Assembly: GCF_019924635.1 (NCBI RefSeq)
Contig: NZ_CP065037.1
Coordinates: 1,364,001 to 1,428,000, forward strand
Origin: Leifsonia sp. ZF2019
GTDB taxonomy: Bacteria > Actinomycetota > Actinomycetes > Actinomycetales > Microbacteriaceae
Reading direction: 5' to 3'
Length of the DNA: 64,000 nucleotides
The translations under genes were made by a program, and so were the position numbers. Below are positions 1-6,804 of this stretch, piece by piece (the stretch's first letter is position 1; every line of letters begins with the position of its first letter). The notes under the pieces are model-generated. The model worked only from the letters and a program-made list of their open reading frames with translations. It was not told where the DNA came from and did not search any database.

Positions 1-524
1 ACCGAGACAGCAAGTTGCCAAGTGACGCCTGCGACGTTGCGCGAGCCGTGTCTCAGCTTCCCCCATAGCTCTTCGCGGGCGTCGCTGTCCGCAGGGTGTG
101 GCGGCGTCGGAGCGTTGGCATCTCGTGGCGTGGTCGGGCCTCGTCTACGTGGCCTCTTTCGACCCCTGCCAGACGAACCCATGGTGCTTCCCTCGCGAAG
201 GCCTACTCCGGTCGATCGAGCGCGGGTTGCGCTCGACCCATAGAACGACGATAGCGAGGGTGACCGACATCGCAGGCGTCTGCGGCCCGGAGAAGCGCTG
301 GAGAGTGCTGCCTCCTTGACCGGATCAAGTAGCCGCTGGTCGCGCGATGCGCTCGTCAGGAGAAGCCGGCGTGTGGGGTGCCTCAGGAGAGTCCTTCTGC
401 CTCCTTGGCGAGGGGGACCAAAAGGGGACCAGAAACATGCAAACCATGCATCACGTGACGTGTTCTGCATGATCTGAGGCCCGGAATCACGCGGAATCCG
501 GCCTGACTGATGCCGACTGGACGC
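1..524. other. Right end of an integrated element, no gene seen
   Basis: I see no convincing gene here on either strand; the open frames are short, overlapping and lack ribosome binding sites. The stretch lies on the element side of the tRNA-Pro fragment at 525-566. At 413-420 and 424-431 the octamer GGGGACCA occurs twice with an 11-bp period, about one helical turn, which could be arm sites for a tyrosine integrase (inference). The integrase gene and the intact tRNA copy would lie left of the window. Confidence 0.45.
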
Positions 525-566
525 CTGGGGGTCAAGGGGTCGCAGGTTCAAATCCTGTCAGCCCGA
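525..566 (+). other. tRNA-Pro(GGG) 3' fragment, putative att site
   Basis: This is the 3' half of a tRNA gene starting in the anticodon arm (CTGGGGGTCAAG, anticodon GGG). A normal T-arm (GCAGG, loop TTCAAAT, CCTGT) and acceptor 3' strand CAGCCCG with discriminator A follow. The upstream bases do not form the D-arm or the 5' acceptor, so the tRNA is incomplete. Integrases of actinobacterial elements commonly use tRNA 3' ends as attB and leave such a duplicate at the far end. The native terminator of the tRNA follows at once, which puts the chromosome to the right and the element to the left. Confidence 0.8.
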
Positions 567-567
567 C

Positions 568-635
568 GTCACGACAAGAAGAGAGGGCCGGAGAGTTCGC
601 GATGCGAACCTCCGGCCCTCTCTTCTTGTCGTGAC
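568..635 (+). terminator. Long hairpin terminator of tRNA-Pro
   Basis: A 26-bp perfect stem (568-593 with 610-635) is extended by a bulged A and a 6-bp inner stem, GTTCGC/GCGAAC, around a GAT loop. It begins two bases after the tRNA discriminator base, so it is the terminator of the tRNA-Pro transcription unit. Confidence 0.85.
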
Positions 636-680
636 TCGCTGCGGACTTCCCGGGTCCCCGCCGCGCGGGGCCCCGGGCGC

Positions 681-734
681 CGTCAAACGCGAAGCGTGCG
701 GGCGGCGTTTGGGGGAGCGGTGGGGTGCAGCCCG
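681..734 (+). repeat. 54-nt dispersed repeat, copy A
   Basis: This 54-nt stretch matches 12993-13046 in the same orientation with 3 mismatches. It contains the inverted arms CAAACGC and GCGTTTG. It lies in a non-coding gap; both copies encode the same spurious peptide in one frame, which is a by-product of the DNA identity. Confidence 0.8.
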
Positions 735-774
735 ACGTCAGGGCCGTTTGCGTAACTATTTACGAAACCGCCCG

Positions 775-816
775 AAAGAGAATCGCCCCGGAGAAATCTC
801 CGGGGCGATTCTCTTT
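775..816. terminator. Bidirectional hairpin terminator
   Basis: A perfect 20-bp inverted repeat (775-794 with 797-816) is flanked by A-rich and T-rich ends (AAAGAG/CTCTTT), so it can stop transcription from either side. It probably terminates the leftward HxlR transcript. Confidence 0.75.
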
Positions 817-967
817 CTGGCGGCCCGTATCTGGGTTGTAGTGCTCGCGGTCGCATCGTCGTACCTTGGGGTCCTTCGGTTCGCTTCGAGTAGCGTTGGC
901 GATGAACGAGCTGATCTTGCGCATGTTGAACGCCGCAACGATGAGCGTGATCATGAACGCACCGCCG

Positions 968-1351
968 TCAGCCGGCCGACGGCGAGCGGCCGATATCGTC
1001 CGCCTCCGCCGGCTCCCGGAACTCGGTGACCTCGGAACCGTGCTCCGCAGCCCAAGCGTTGAGCGCCTCGATCGGTGACTGCAGACTGCGGCCGAGCTCG
1101 GTCAGCTGGTACGTCACCGTGCGCGCGCTGGCAGCGTGGCGCTCGACCAGCCCGTTCTGCTGCAGGTGCCGCAGCGTCTGAGTCAGCACCTTCCGCGAGA
1201 CGCCGCCGATGAGGGTTACCAGCTCCGCGTGTCGAAGAGGCCTCGGGATCAAACCCTGGATGACGAGGACGGACCACTTGTCGGAGAGGAGTTCGAGCGT
1301 GAGGCGGGCGGGGCAGTCCGCGAGGAAGACGTTCCCTGGTCGATCGAGCAC
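968..1351 (-). CDS. HxlR-family winged-helix regulator
   Basis: A transcription factor of about 127 residues with the HxlR/DUF24 fold. The N-terminal Cys (LADCPARLT) is followed by the winged-helix core (SDKWSVLVI, then the recognition helix in SRKVLTQTLRHL and the wing ending in YQLTELG). In this family the Cys often senses electrophiles or oxidants. I chose the GTG at 1351 because a -10-like TACCTT lies six bases before it (leaderless pattern). A longer frame to 1414 would run through the palindrome at 1360-1375. It is divergent from the oxidoreductase at 1450, its likely target. Confidence 0.85.
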   Translation of the reverse strand: MLDRPGNVFLADCPARLTLELLSDKWSVLVIQGLIPRPLRHAELVTLIGGVSRKVLTQTLRHLQQNGLVERHAASARTVTYQLTELGRSLQSPIEALNAWAAEHGSEVTEFREPAEADDIGRSPSAG

Positions 1352-1359
1352 CGTCCAAA

Positions 1360-1375
1360 GGTACCTCGGGGTAAC
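1360..1375. promoter_or_regulatory. Putative HxlR operator
   Basis: Inverted repeat GGTACC-TCGG-GGTAAC between the divergent genes. It overlaps the -10 box proposed for the regulator and lies about 75 bp upstream of the oxidoreductase start, so one dimer site could control both. The role is inferred from position and symmetry. Confidence 0.45.
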
Positions 1376-1449
1376 GCATCGTTTCCTACCGTGGAGATCG
1401 AGTCGTCGTCGCACTGCTCGGCGTTATCGAACCACTCACGGGAGAAACC

Positions 1450-2433
1450 ATGTCACGCGTCGTCGTCTTCGATCGCTTCGGCGGTCCAGAGGTCCTTCGG
1501 GTCGTCGATGAGGAGCCTGCCGCCCCGAGATCCGGCGAGGTCCGGATCCAGATCGAGGCGGCAGCCGTCAACCCCATCGACATCCTGAGTCGCTCCGGCA
1601 CTTCGCCCGCGCATGTCGCCCTGCCGCACGCCCGCCTCGGCGTCGAAGCCACAGGGGTGGTGGAGGCTGTCGGCCCCGAGACGTCGGGATTCCATGTCGG
1701 GGATCCGGTGATCGTGACCGCCATCCCGGACTTCGTCGCCCGTGGCAGCTACGCCGACCGCCTCACGGTGCCCTCGAGTGTCCTGATCCTCCGCCCTCCG
1801 CAGCTGACCGTTCCGCAGGCCGCCGCGAGTTGGGTGGCGTTCTCGACGGCGTACGGCGCCCTGGTCGGTGCGGCCGGGACGCGGCCCGGAGACCGTGTGG
1901 TCGTCTCCGGCGCCTCCGGTGCCGTCGGCCGGGCGGCGATCCAGGTCGCCCGACTCGTCGGCGCGGTCCCGATCGCGCTCACACGCAGGCGGAACGGCGT
2001 AGCACCCCTGGAAACGGCCGGCGCCGCAGCGGTGGTTGTGACGGATGCGGGGAATCCCGCCGATGCGATCCGGGCGGCGACGGACGGTGAGGGCGCCGAC
2101 ATCGTGCTCGACCTGGTCCGCGGGCCGGGGCAGGCCGACCTGATCGAAGCCACCCGCCGGGGCGGGGTCGTCGTCGCGGCCGGTTTCCTGGATCCACGGC
2201 CGACGCCGCCGTCCCGACGCGACGATGTGACGCTGGTCGGGTATCGGGGCTTCGAGACGCTGGCCGACAAGGAGGCGGTCGATCGTATGGCCGCGTTCTT
2301 CGTGGCCGGGGTCGAGAAGCAGGCGCTCCTCCCTCGCATCGATCGCGAGTTCCCGCTCGCTGAGGCGGTTGAAGCGCACCGCCACTACGAGAGCGGGCGG
2401 AATCGAGGCGGCAAGGTCGTGCTCCGCCCGTGA
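1450..2433 (+). CDS. NADP-dependent quinone oxidoreductase (zinc-free MDR)
   Basis: A 327-residue medium-chain reductase of the zeta-crystallin/quinone oxidoreductase type. The GroES-like N-terminal domain (residues 1-125) lacks the zinc-site cysteines. The Rossmann domain has the dinucleotide loop VSGASGAVG near residues 151-159 followed by GRAAIQVARL. Such enzymes reduce quinones or enones with NADPH. A ribosome binding site (GGGAGAA) precedes the ATG. The HxlR gene is divergent, which fits induction by electrophilic quinones (inference). Confidence 0.9.
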   Translation: MSRVVVFDRFGGPEVLRVVDEEPAAPRSGEVRIQIEAAAVNPIDILSRSGTSPAHVALPHARLGVEATGVVEAVGPETSGFHVGDPVIVTAIPDFVARGSYADRLTVPSSVLILRPPQLTVPQAAASWVAFSTAYGALVGAAGTRPGDRVVVSGASGAVGRAAIQVARLVGAVPIALTRRRNGVAPLETAGAAAVVVTDAGNPADAIRAATDGEGADIVLDLVRGPGQADLIEATRRGGVVVAAGFLDPRPTPPSRRDDVTLVGYRGFETLADKEAVDRMAAFFVAGVEKQALLPRIDREFPLAEAVEAHRHYESGRNRGGKVVLRP

Positions 2434-2458
2434 GCGGACGGGCGACGTGGCGGCCGCG

Positions 2459-2902
2459 TCACGGGGTCGCGTCGTCCAGGCGGGTCGCACCCGGGAGCCG
2501 CAGCGCGGCGAGCCGTCCCAGTTGCCCGGTGAGCTCGGCGGCGTAGGCGTCCGCCTGGCCGGCGGGCACCTTCCAGAGCACGCTCTGCACGCGCGAGCCG
2601 CCGTCGGTGGGGGAGACGAAGAACTCGAGCTCCGACCCGGGGAAGACGATCTGGCTCTCCTGCACGGCGTCCCAGGCGATGAGCAGCCGCCTCGGGATGA
2701 CGACGTCGAGGATGTGCCCGGCGCCGCTCCTCCCGTCGCGCACGATCTGCAGCGATCCGCCGGGCCGGAGGGAGACCTCGGCGCGGTCGGCGAACCAGCG
2801 GGCGAGGAGGGAGGGCTTCGTCAGTGCGTCGAACACCATCGCGGGCGCGGCCGTCACGGTCGTCTCCGCCTTCACCTCGGCCAGGTCGTCGCTCGCGAGC
2901 AT
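2459..2902 (-). CDS. SRPBCC / AHSA1-like protein
   Basis: A protein of 147 residues with the START/Bet v1-like fold of the Aha1 C-terminal family: EVKAETTVTAAPAMVFDALT at the N-terminus, the LARWFAD motif near residue 33, then RPGGSL and a C-terminal helix. Members bind small hydrophobic ligands; many are paired with ArsR regulators, but none is adjacent here. The start is fixed by the strong ribosome binding site GGAGGTGA six bases upstream. Directly before that site lies a tRNA-like sequence (2916-2988). It converges on the oxidoreductase gene. Confidence 0.8.
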   Translation of the reverse strand: MLASDDLAEVKAETTVTAAPAMVFDALTKPSLLARWFADRAEVSLRPGGSLQIVRDGRSGAGHILDVVIPRRLLIAWDAVQESQIVFPGSELEFFVSPTDGGSRVQSVLWKVPAGQADAYAAELTGQLGRLAALRLPGATRLDDATP

Positions 2903-2915
2903 GTCGTCACCTCCG

Positions 2916-2988
2916 ACGCGACGGCGGGAGTCGAACCCGCAACGCCCCTGGTCTGCTGCCGAGGCCCGGGACCGCCCGGATCGCCGCG
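2916..2988 (-). other. tRNA-like sequence in a 5' leader (possible pseudo-tRNA)
   Basis: Read on the minus strand, a 7-bp acceptor (CGCGGCG with CGTCGCG, one G-U pair) encloses 41 nt and a textbook T-arm (GCGGG, loop TTCGACT, CCCGC), giving exactly the 73-nt length of a tRNA. The D-arm is a short GC stem with a 4-nt loop. The anticodon stem carries a C-A mismatch, and its loop (CAGCAGA) lacks the invariant T33. It is either a decayed tRNA or a tRNA-like leader of the SRPBCC gene, whose ribosome binding site starts two bases downstream. Confidence 0.35.
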
Positions 2989-3148
2989 ATGCGACCACGT
3001 TAGGAGGAGCCGATCGCGAGGACCAGGGAACGTTGCGAAAGATGAACCGGCGTAAAGCGGCGTAACGCGGACGTGCGCTCCGGGCGCGAGGGGGCGCAGG
3101 ATGGGCGCCACCTGTCGCGTTCCCAGAGCACCTGTCGGAGGAGTGTCC

Positions 3149-3712
3149 ATGACCGATCTGCGAGCCGCCGAATCCGCCGTTGCCGACGAGCAGCAGGCCG
3201 GCCGCTTCCCGCTCGGCCTCACCGCCGACGAGTTCAAGCTGGCGTTCCGCAATCATGCCGCGGGCGTCGCCGTCATCACGGCCGACGCGGGCGAGGGGCC
3301 GGTCGGCCTCACGGCTACGAGTGTCTTCTCGGTGAGCGCGGAGCCGCCGCTGCTGGTGTTCTCGATCTCGGCGCACTCCTCGTCCGCTCCGACCGTGCTC
3401 CGGGCGGAGAACGTGGTGGTCCACCTGCTGGCGGAGGACCAGCTCGACCTGGCGCAGCTGTGCGCCACGAGCGGGGTCGACCGGTTCGCCGACACGAGCA
3501 TCTGGACGCGTCTGGTCACGGGCGAGCCCTACTTCCCGGCAGCGCATGCGTGGATCCGCGGCCGCGTGGTCGACACGATGAGCGCGGGCAAGTCCACCAT
3601 CGTGGCGGTGCACGCGCTGCAGTCGCACGTGCGCGAGGAGGTGGCGGCGCCGCTGGTCTACCACAACCGCACGTGGCACAGCCTCGGCGAGGCGTCCCGG
3701 GTTCCCGTCTGA
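3149..3712 (+). CDS. Flavin reductase-like protein (FMN-binding split barrel)
   Basis: A 187-residue protein of the flavin_Reduct/DIM6-NTAB family. After a short acidic N-terminus the core begins at FKLAFRNHAAGVAVIT, followed by GLTATSVFSVSAEPPLLVFS (flavin binding), a central helix region and the C-terminal VYHNRTWHSLGE. These enzymes use NAD(P)H to supply reduced FMN or FAD to a separate monooxygenase. The ATG at 3149 has GGAGGAG seven bases upstream. Two possible oxygenase partners lie downstream in the same orientation (10350-12874), so this is probably their reductase, although the GntR operator at 3729 may start a separate transcript. Confidence 0.9.
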   Translation: MTDLRAAESAVADEQQAGRFPLGLTADEFKLAFRNHAAGVAVITADAGEGPVGLTATSVFSVSAEPPLLVFSISAHSSSAPTVLRAENVVVHLLAEDQLDLAQLCATSGVDRFADTSIWTRLVTGEPYFPAAHAWIRGRVVDTMSAGKSTIVAVHALQSHVREEVAAPLVYHNRTWHSLGEASRVPV

Positions 3713-3728
3713 CACGGGCCGGCCCCAA

Positions 3729-3740
3729 CTTGTCAACAAG
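3729..3740. promoter_or_regulatory. GntR operator, site 1
   Basis: Palindrome CTTGTCAACAAG, 55 bp before the deaminase gene. It matches CTTATCGACAAG at 5696-5707 in 10 of 12 positions. Both flank the GntR gene's cluster, so it is the likely binding site of that regulator. Confidence 0.6.
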
Positions 3741-3794
3741 CCGCGGCGACGAATAGAGTCGGCGGGCCACCCGCCGAAAGGACCGCCCTCGCCC

Positions 3795-4892
3795 ATGCCC
3801 GCCGACGCCGTCGCTTCCACCCTGCCCGCAACACCCCCCGCCGTCGAGCCGGCCCGACGGATCGACGAGACCTGGATCCGTGCCCTCCCGAAGACGGAGA
3901 CGCACGTGCACCTCGAGGGCAACTTCGAACTGGTGGATCTGCTGGACCTCGCCAAGGCCGCAGGCGAACCGCTGCCCGGCCCCGCGGCCACCCTTTTCGA
4001 TGTGTCGACGCACGATGCGAGCGACGGCTCCGGCGACCTCGCCGACTTCCTTCGTTTTCTGGACTGGGAGTGCGGGCTCGTCCGCACTGCCGACCAGGCC
4101 GCACGGCACGCCTACACGTTCGCCGCCCGCCAGACCGCCTCCGGCATCGGCTACACGGACGCCATCATCAACCCGACGCACTGGGGAGCCTGGGCAGGAC
4201 GCATCCCCGAACTCTTCGACGCCCTGGCGGCCGGACTCGAGGAGGCGGAGCAGGACGGCCTGGCCGAGGTGCAGCTCTGCTACTCGCTGCTGCGTCAGCA
4301 GTCGGCGTCCGAAGCCCGCGAGGTCGTCGAGTGGCTACGCGACGCACGTCCCCGCCGCGTGGTCGCCCTGTCGATCGATGGGGACGAGCGGTCGGCGGGA
4401 CGTGTCAGTGGCCGGTTCGCCGAGGCGTTCACCCTGGCGCAGGAGGCCGGATTCCGGCGGACGGTGCACGCCGGGGAGTCGAGCGGACCCGAGGGCGTGT
4501 GGGACGCCATCCAGCTGCTCCACGCTGAGCGCATCGACCACGGGGTGCGGGCCGTGGAGGACCCGGAGCTGCTGCGCTTCCTCGCCGACACGCAGATCCC
4601 GCTGGGGGTGTGTCCCCGGTCGAACGTCGTGCTGGGGATCTACGACGACTGGCGGGACCACCCGCTCGTCGTACTGCGCGACGCCGGCGTCAACGTGACC
4701 ATCAACACCGACGACCCGGCCCCGCTCGGCACCACGCTCGAGGCCGACTGGGCAGTGTGCGCGGAGACCTTCGGACTCGGCCAGGACGACCTCGTCGGCT
4801 TCGCCCGGGCCTCCATCGCGGCGAGCTTCGCCGACGATGCCACGAAGGCTCGGCTCGAGGCGGGCCTTCGTCCGTCGGCGCTCAGCCGCTAG
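3795..4892 (+). CDS. add: Adenosine deaminase-like amidohydrolase
   Basis: A 365-residue metal-dependent deaminase of the Add family. Visible sites: PKTETHVHLEGN (HxH metal ligands), HAGES near residue 223 (His ligand and catalytic Glu), RIDHGVR, and INTDDP near residue 305 (Asp ligand). The family removes the 6-amino group of adenosine or related aminopurines. The start has GAAAGGA about 10 bases upstream. It is the first gene of a transport and oxidation cluster, so its true substrate may be a modified purine or similar heterocycle rather than adenosine (inference). Confidence 0.85.
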   Translation: MPADAVASTLPATPPAVEPARRIDETWIRALPKTETHVHLEGNFELVDLLDLAKAAGEPLPGPAATLFDVSTHDASDGSGDLADFLRFLDWECGLVRTADQAARHAYTFAARQTASGIGYTDAIINPTHWGAWAGRIPELFDALAAGLEEAEQDGLAEVQLCYSLLRQQSASEAREVVEWLRDARPRRVVALSIDGDERSAGRVSGRFAEAFTLAQEAGFRRTVHAGESSGPEGVWDAIQLLHAERIDHGVRAVEDPELLRFLADTQIPLGVCPRSNVVLGIYDDWRDHPLVVLRDAGVNVTINTDDPAPLGTTLEADWAVCAETFGLGQDDLVGFARASIAASFADDATKARLEAGLRPSALSR

Positions 4893-4903
4893 ATTCGAAG
4901 ACT

Positions 4904-5617
4904 GTGACCGACCGCAGCCTCCACAACCAGCTCCTGCGCGAGGTCAGGGAGGCGGCGGCGGCCAACGCACCCCTCCCCGGCGAGCTCGAGCTGACCGCAC
5001 GGCTCGGCTGCACGCGCCAGCAGTTGCGCAACGCCCTGGCGGAGCTGGAACGGCAGGGGATCCTCCGACGGAGGCAGGGCGCGCCGACCACCGTCGACCA
5101 GGTCGGTCTGCGCATGAGCGTGCGGCTGGAGGACCAGTTCGAGCACACGGTGCTGCTCTCGCGCATGGGCTACGAGGCCGAGGTCGAGATCCTGCGATCG
5201 GAGGTGGAGCCGCTCCCCGCGTCGATCGCCGCGCTGCTCGACGCGGAGCCCGGCAGCCCGGCCCTCCGCAGCGTCAAGCGCTGGCGTGCCGACGGCCGCC
5301 CCGCGATGCTCGCGTCCGGCTACCTGCTGCTGCCCGACGCCGCCCCGCGGGAGCTCGACGACTCCGTGTTCACCGCCGTCACGCAGGTGTGGAACGAGTC
5401 CCTGGTCTGGGAGGTGGCGACGCCGGGTGCGGCGGCTCTCGACGCCGAGCAGGCCGCGCTGCTGGAGAGGCCGGCGGGCACGCCGGTGATGACGTTCGAG
5501 CTCATCGGTGTTTCCGTGAGCGGACGCCGGCTGTTCTACGCGTTCGAGCACCATCTGCCGGAGGTCGTCCGCTATTCGTTCGCCCGCACGGTTCGCCCGC
5601 CGTGGGACGGCCTCTGA
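4904..5617 (+). CDS. GntR/HutC-family regulator with UTRA domain
   Basis: A 237-residue regulator. The winged helix occupies residues 1-65 (LPGELELTARLGCTRQQLRNAL, then GILRRRQGA) and a UTRA-type ligand domain follows (FEHTVLLSRMG to SFARTVRPP). The GTG start lies eight bases after TAGATT, so the gene may have its own leaderless promoter inside the cluster, 11 bp after the deaminase stop. It likely binds the CTTGTC-type palindromes at 3729 and 5696 and responds to the imported compound. Confidence 0.85.
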   Translation: MTDRSLHNQLLREVREAAAANAPLPGELELTARLGCTRQQLRNALAELERQGILRRRQGAPTTVDQVGLRMSVRLEDQFEHTVLLSRMGYEAEVEILRSEVEPLPASIAALLDAEPGSPALRSVKRWRADGRPAMLASGYLLLPDAAPRELDDSVFTAVTQVWNESLVWEVATPGAAALDAEQAALLERPAGTPVMTFELIGVSVSGRRLFYAFEHHLPEVVRYSFARTVRPPWDGL

Positions 5618-5626
5618 GCATCTGAT

Positions 5627-5642
5627 CCGCCGCTCGCGGCGG
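5627..5642 (+). terminator. Short GC hairpin after the GntR gene
   Basis: CCGCCGC/GCGGCGG with a 2-nt loop, ten bases after the GntR stop. It has no T-run, so it may act only as a weak terminator or attenuator before the transporter promoter. Confidence 0.4.
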
Positions 5643-5693
5643 AGTGTGGCGTTTTGTTTCGGCTCGCATCGCGCCGAACGCGTGGGCTGGGCA

Positions 5694-5709
5694 AACTTAT
5701 CGACAAGTT
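5694..5709. promoter_or_regulatory. GntR operator, site 2
   Basis: Palindrome AACTTATCGACAAGTT, 52 bp upstream of the BMP lipoprotein gene. Its core CTTATCGACAAG closely matches site 1 at 3729. The position suggests repression of the transporter-monooxygenase operon. Confidence 0.6.
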
Positions 5710-5761
5710 GTGCACCCACATTCCGCGACTGCCCCCTCACACCCGACGAAAGGCGCCCGCC

Positions 5762-6784
5762 ATGAAGCTGCGCTCCCTCCTCACCCCGCTGCTCGCCGTT
5801 CCCATCGTCGCCGTGCTGGCCGCCTGCTCCTCCGGGGCCACGGCCGGCGGGGAAGCGACCTCCGCCCACGAGCTGAAGGTCGCCGTCGTGCTCGGTGGCC
5901 TGGCCAACGACGGCGGATTCAACCAGTACGCGGCCGACGCCGCACACGCCCTCGAGAAGAAGGGCGAGATCAAGGCCCAGATCCGCGAGTCCGTGACCAG
6001 CTCCTCCGATGCGGAGGCCGCGTTCCGCCAGTACGCCTCTCAGGGCTACGACCTCATCATCGGCTGGGGCCTCGACTTCGCCAACTCGGTGTTCACCGTC
6101 GCGAAGGAGCAGCCGAAGGCCCACTTCGTCGCCACCGGCTCCGTCGACATCCTGAAGAAGGCCACCGCGAACGTCGAGACCTGGACCTACGCGAGCGACC
6201 AGCAGGGCTACCTGACCGGCTGGGTGGCGGGCAAGTCCGGTCTTTCGCCGATCGGCGTCGTCGACGGCCAGCTGGCGCCGTTCAACGAGACCACGTACAA
6301 GGCGCTGACCGTCGGTCTCAAGGCCGCCAACCCGTCGGCGACCGAGCTCAAGCCGATCTTCACCGGCAGCTGGGAGGACCCGGCGCTCGCGAACCAGGCG
6401 GCGAAGGCGCAGATCGCGGCCGGCGCGAAGCTGATCGTCACCGGCGCCGAGGGGTACACCCCCGGCGTGCTCTCCGCGGCCAAGGCGGCAGGGATCGCCA
6501 CCCTCGGCGCCTCGAGCACCTCGTCCTCGGACGCGAAGCAGGTCAACATCGGCCTGGTGAAGCTGGACTTCACGCCCACCCTCGAGGAGATCGTCGGTCA
6601 CCTCGACAAGGGTGACTTCGGCAAGCACTCCTACACGTCGACGATCGCCAACAAGGGCCTGATCCTCGCCGACATCAACCAGGTGGATGCCGCGCCCCAG
6701 CTGCCGAAGGACATCGCAGCGCAGGTCGACGAGCTCGCCAAGAAGCTCGCCAGCGGCGAACTGACCATCCCGTCGGTCGGCTGA
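5762..6784 (+). CDS. BMP-family substrate-binding lipoprotein
   Basis: A 340-residue binding protein of the Bmp/PnrA family, which usually binds purine nucleosides. The signal peptide ends in lipobox VLAACS (Cys near residue 21). The mature domain shows VVLGGLANDGGFNQ, GWGLDFANSVF and GYLTGWVAGKSG, which are typical family segments. The start has GAAAGGC upstream. It is followed by one fused ATPase and two permeases, the normal composition of a BMP-type nucleoside importer. Confidence 0.9.
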   Translation: MKLRSLLTPLLAVPIVAVLAACSSGATAGGEATSAHELKVAVVLGGLANDGGFNQYAADAAHALEKKGEIKAQIRESVTSSSDAEAAFRQYASQGYDLIIGWGLDFANSVFTVAKEQPKAHFVATGSVDILKKATANVETWTYASDQQGYLTGWVAGKSGLSPIGVVDGQLAPFNETTYKALTVGLKAANPSATELKPIFTGSWEDPALANQAAKAQIAAGAKLIVTGAEGYTPGVLSAAKAAGIATLGASSTSSSDAKQVNIGLVKLDFTPTLEEIVGHLDKGDFGKHSYTSTIANKGLILADINQVDAAPQLPKDIAAQVDELAKKLASGELTIPSVG

Positions 6785-6804
6785 TCGGACCGGACCGGAT
6801 CCCG

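Noticed and set aside
510..755. Open frame across the tRNA fragment and terminator
   Set aside because: It runs through a tRNA 3' end, a 68-nt hairpin and the 54-nt repeat. The peptide it shares with a frame near 12960-13154 reflects the DNA repeat, not a protein.
2916..2988. Functional tRNA-Cys (GCA in the loop)
   Set aside because: T33 is missing, the anticodon stem has a mismatch and the D-loop is only four bases, so I do not call a working tRNA.
2459..4087. 542-codon minus-strand frame spanning the SRPBCC gene and beyond
   Set aside because: Only its last 147 codons are protein-like; the rest is antisense to the flavin reductase and deaminase genes, and a strong ribosome binding site fixes the start at 2902.
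5640..5761. Purine riboswitch upstream of the BMP transporter
   Set aside because: The leader lacks the purine aptamer core and P1 pairing; a GntR palindrome explains the control.
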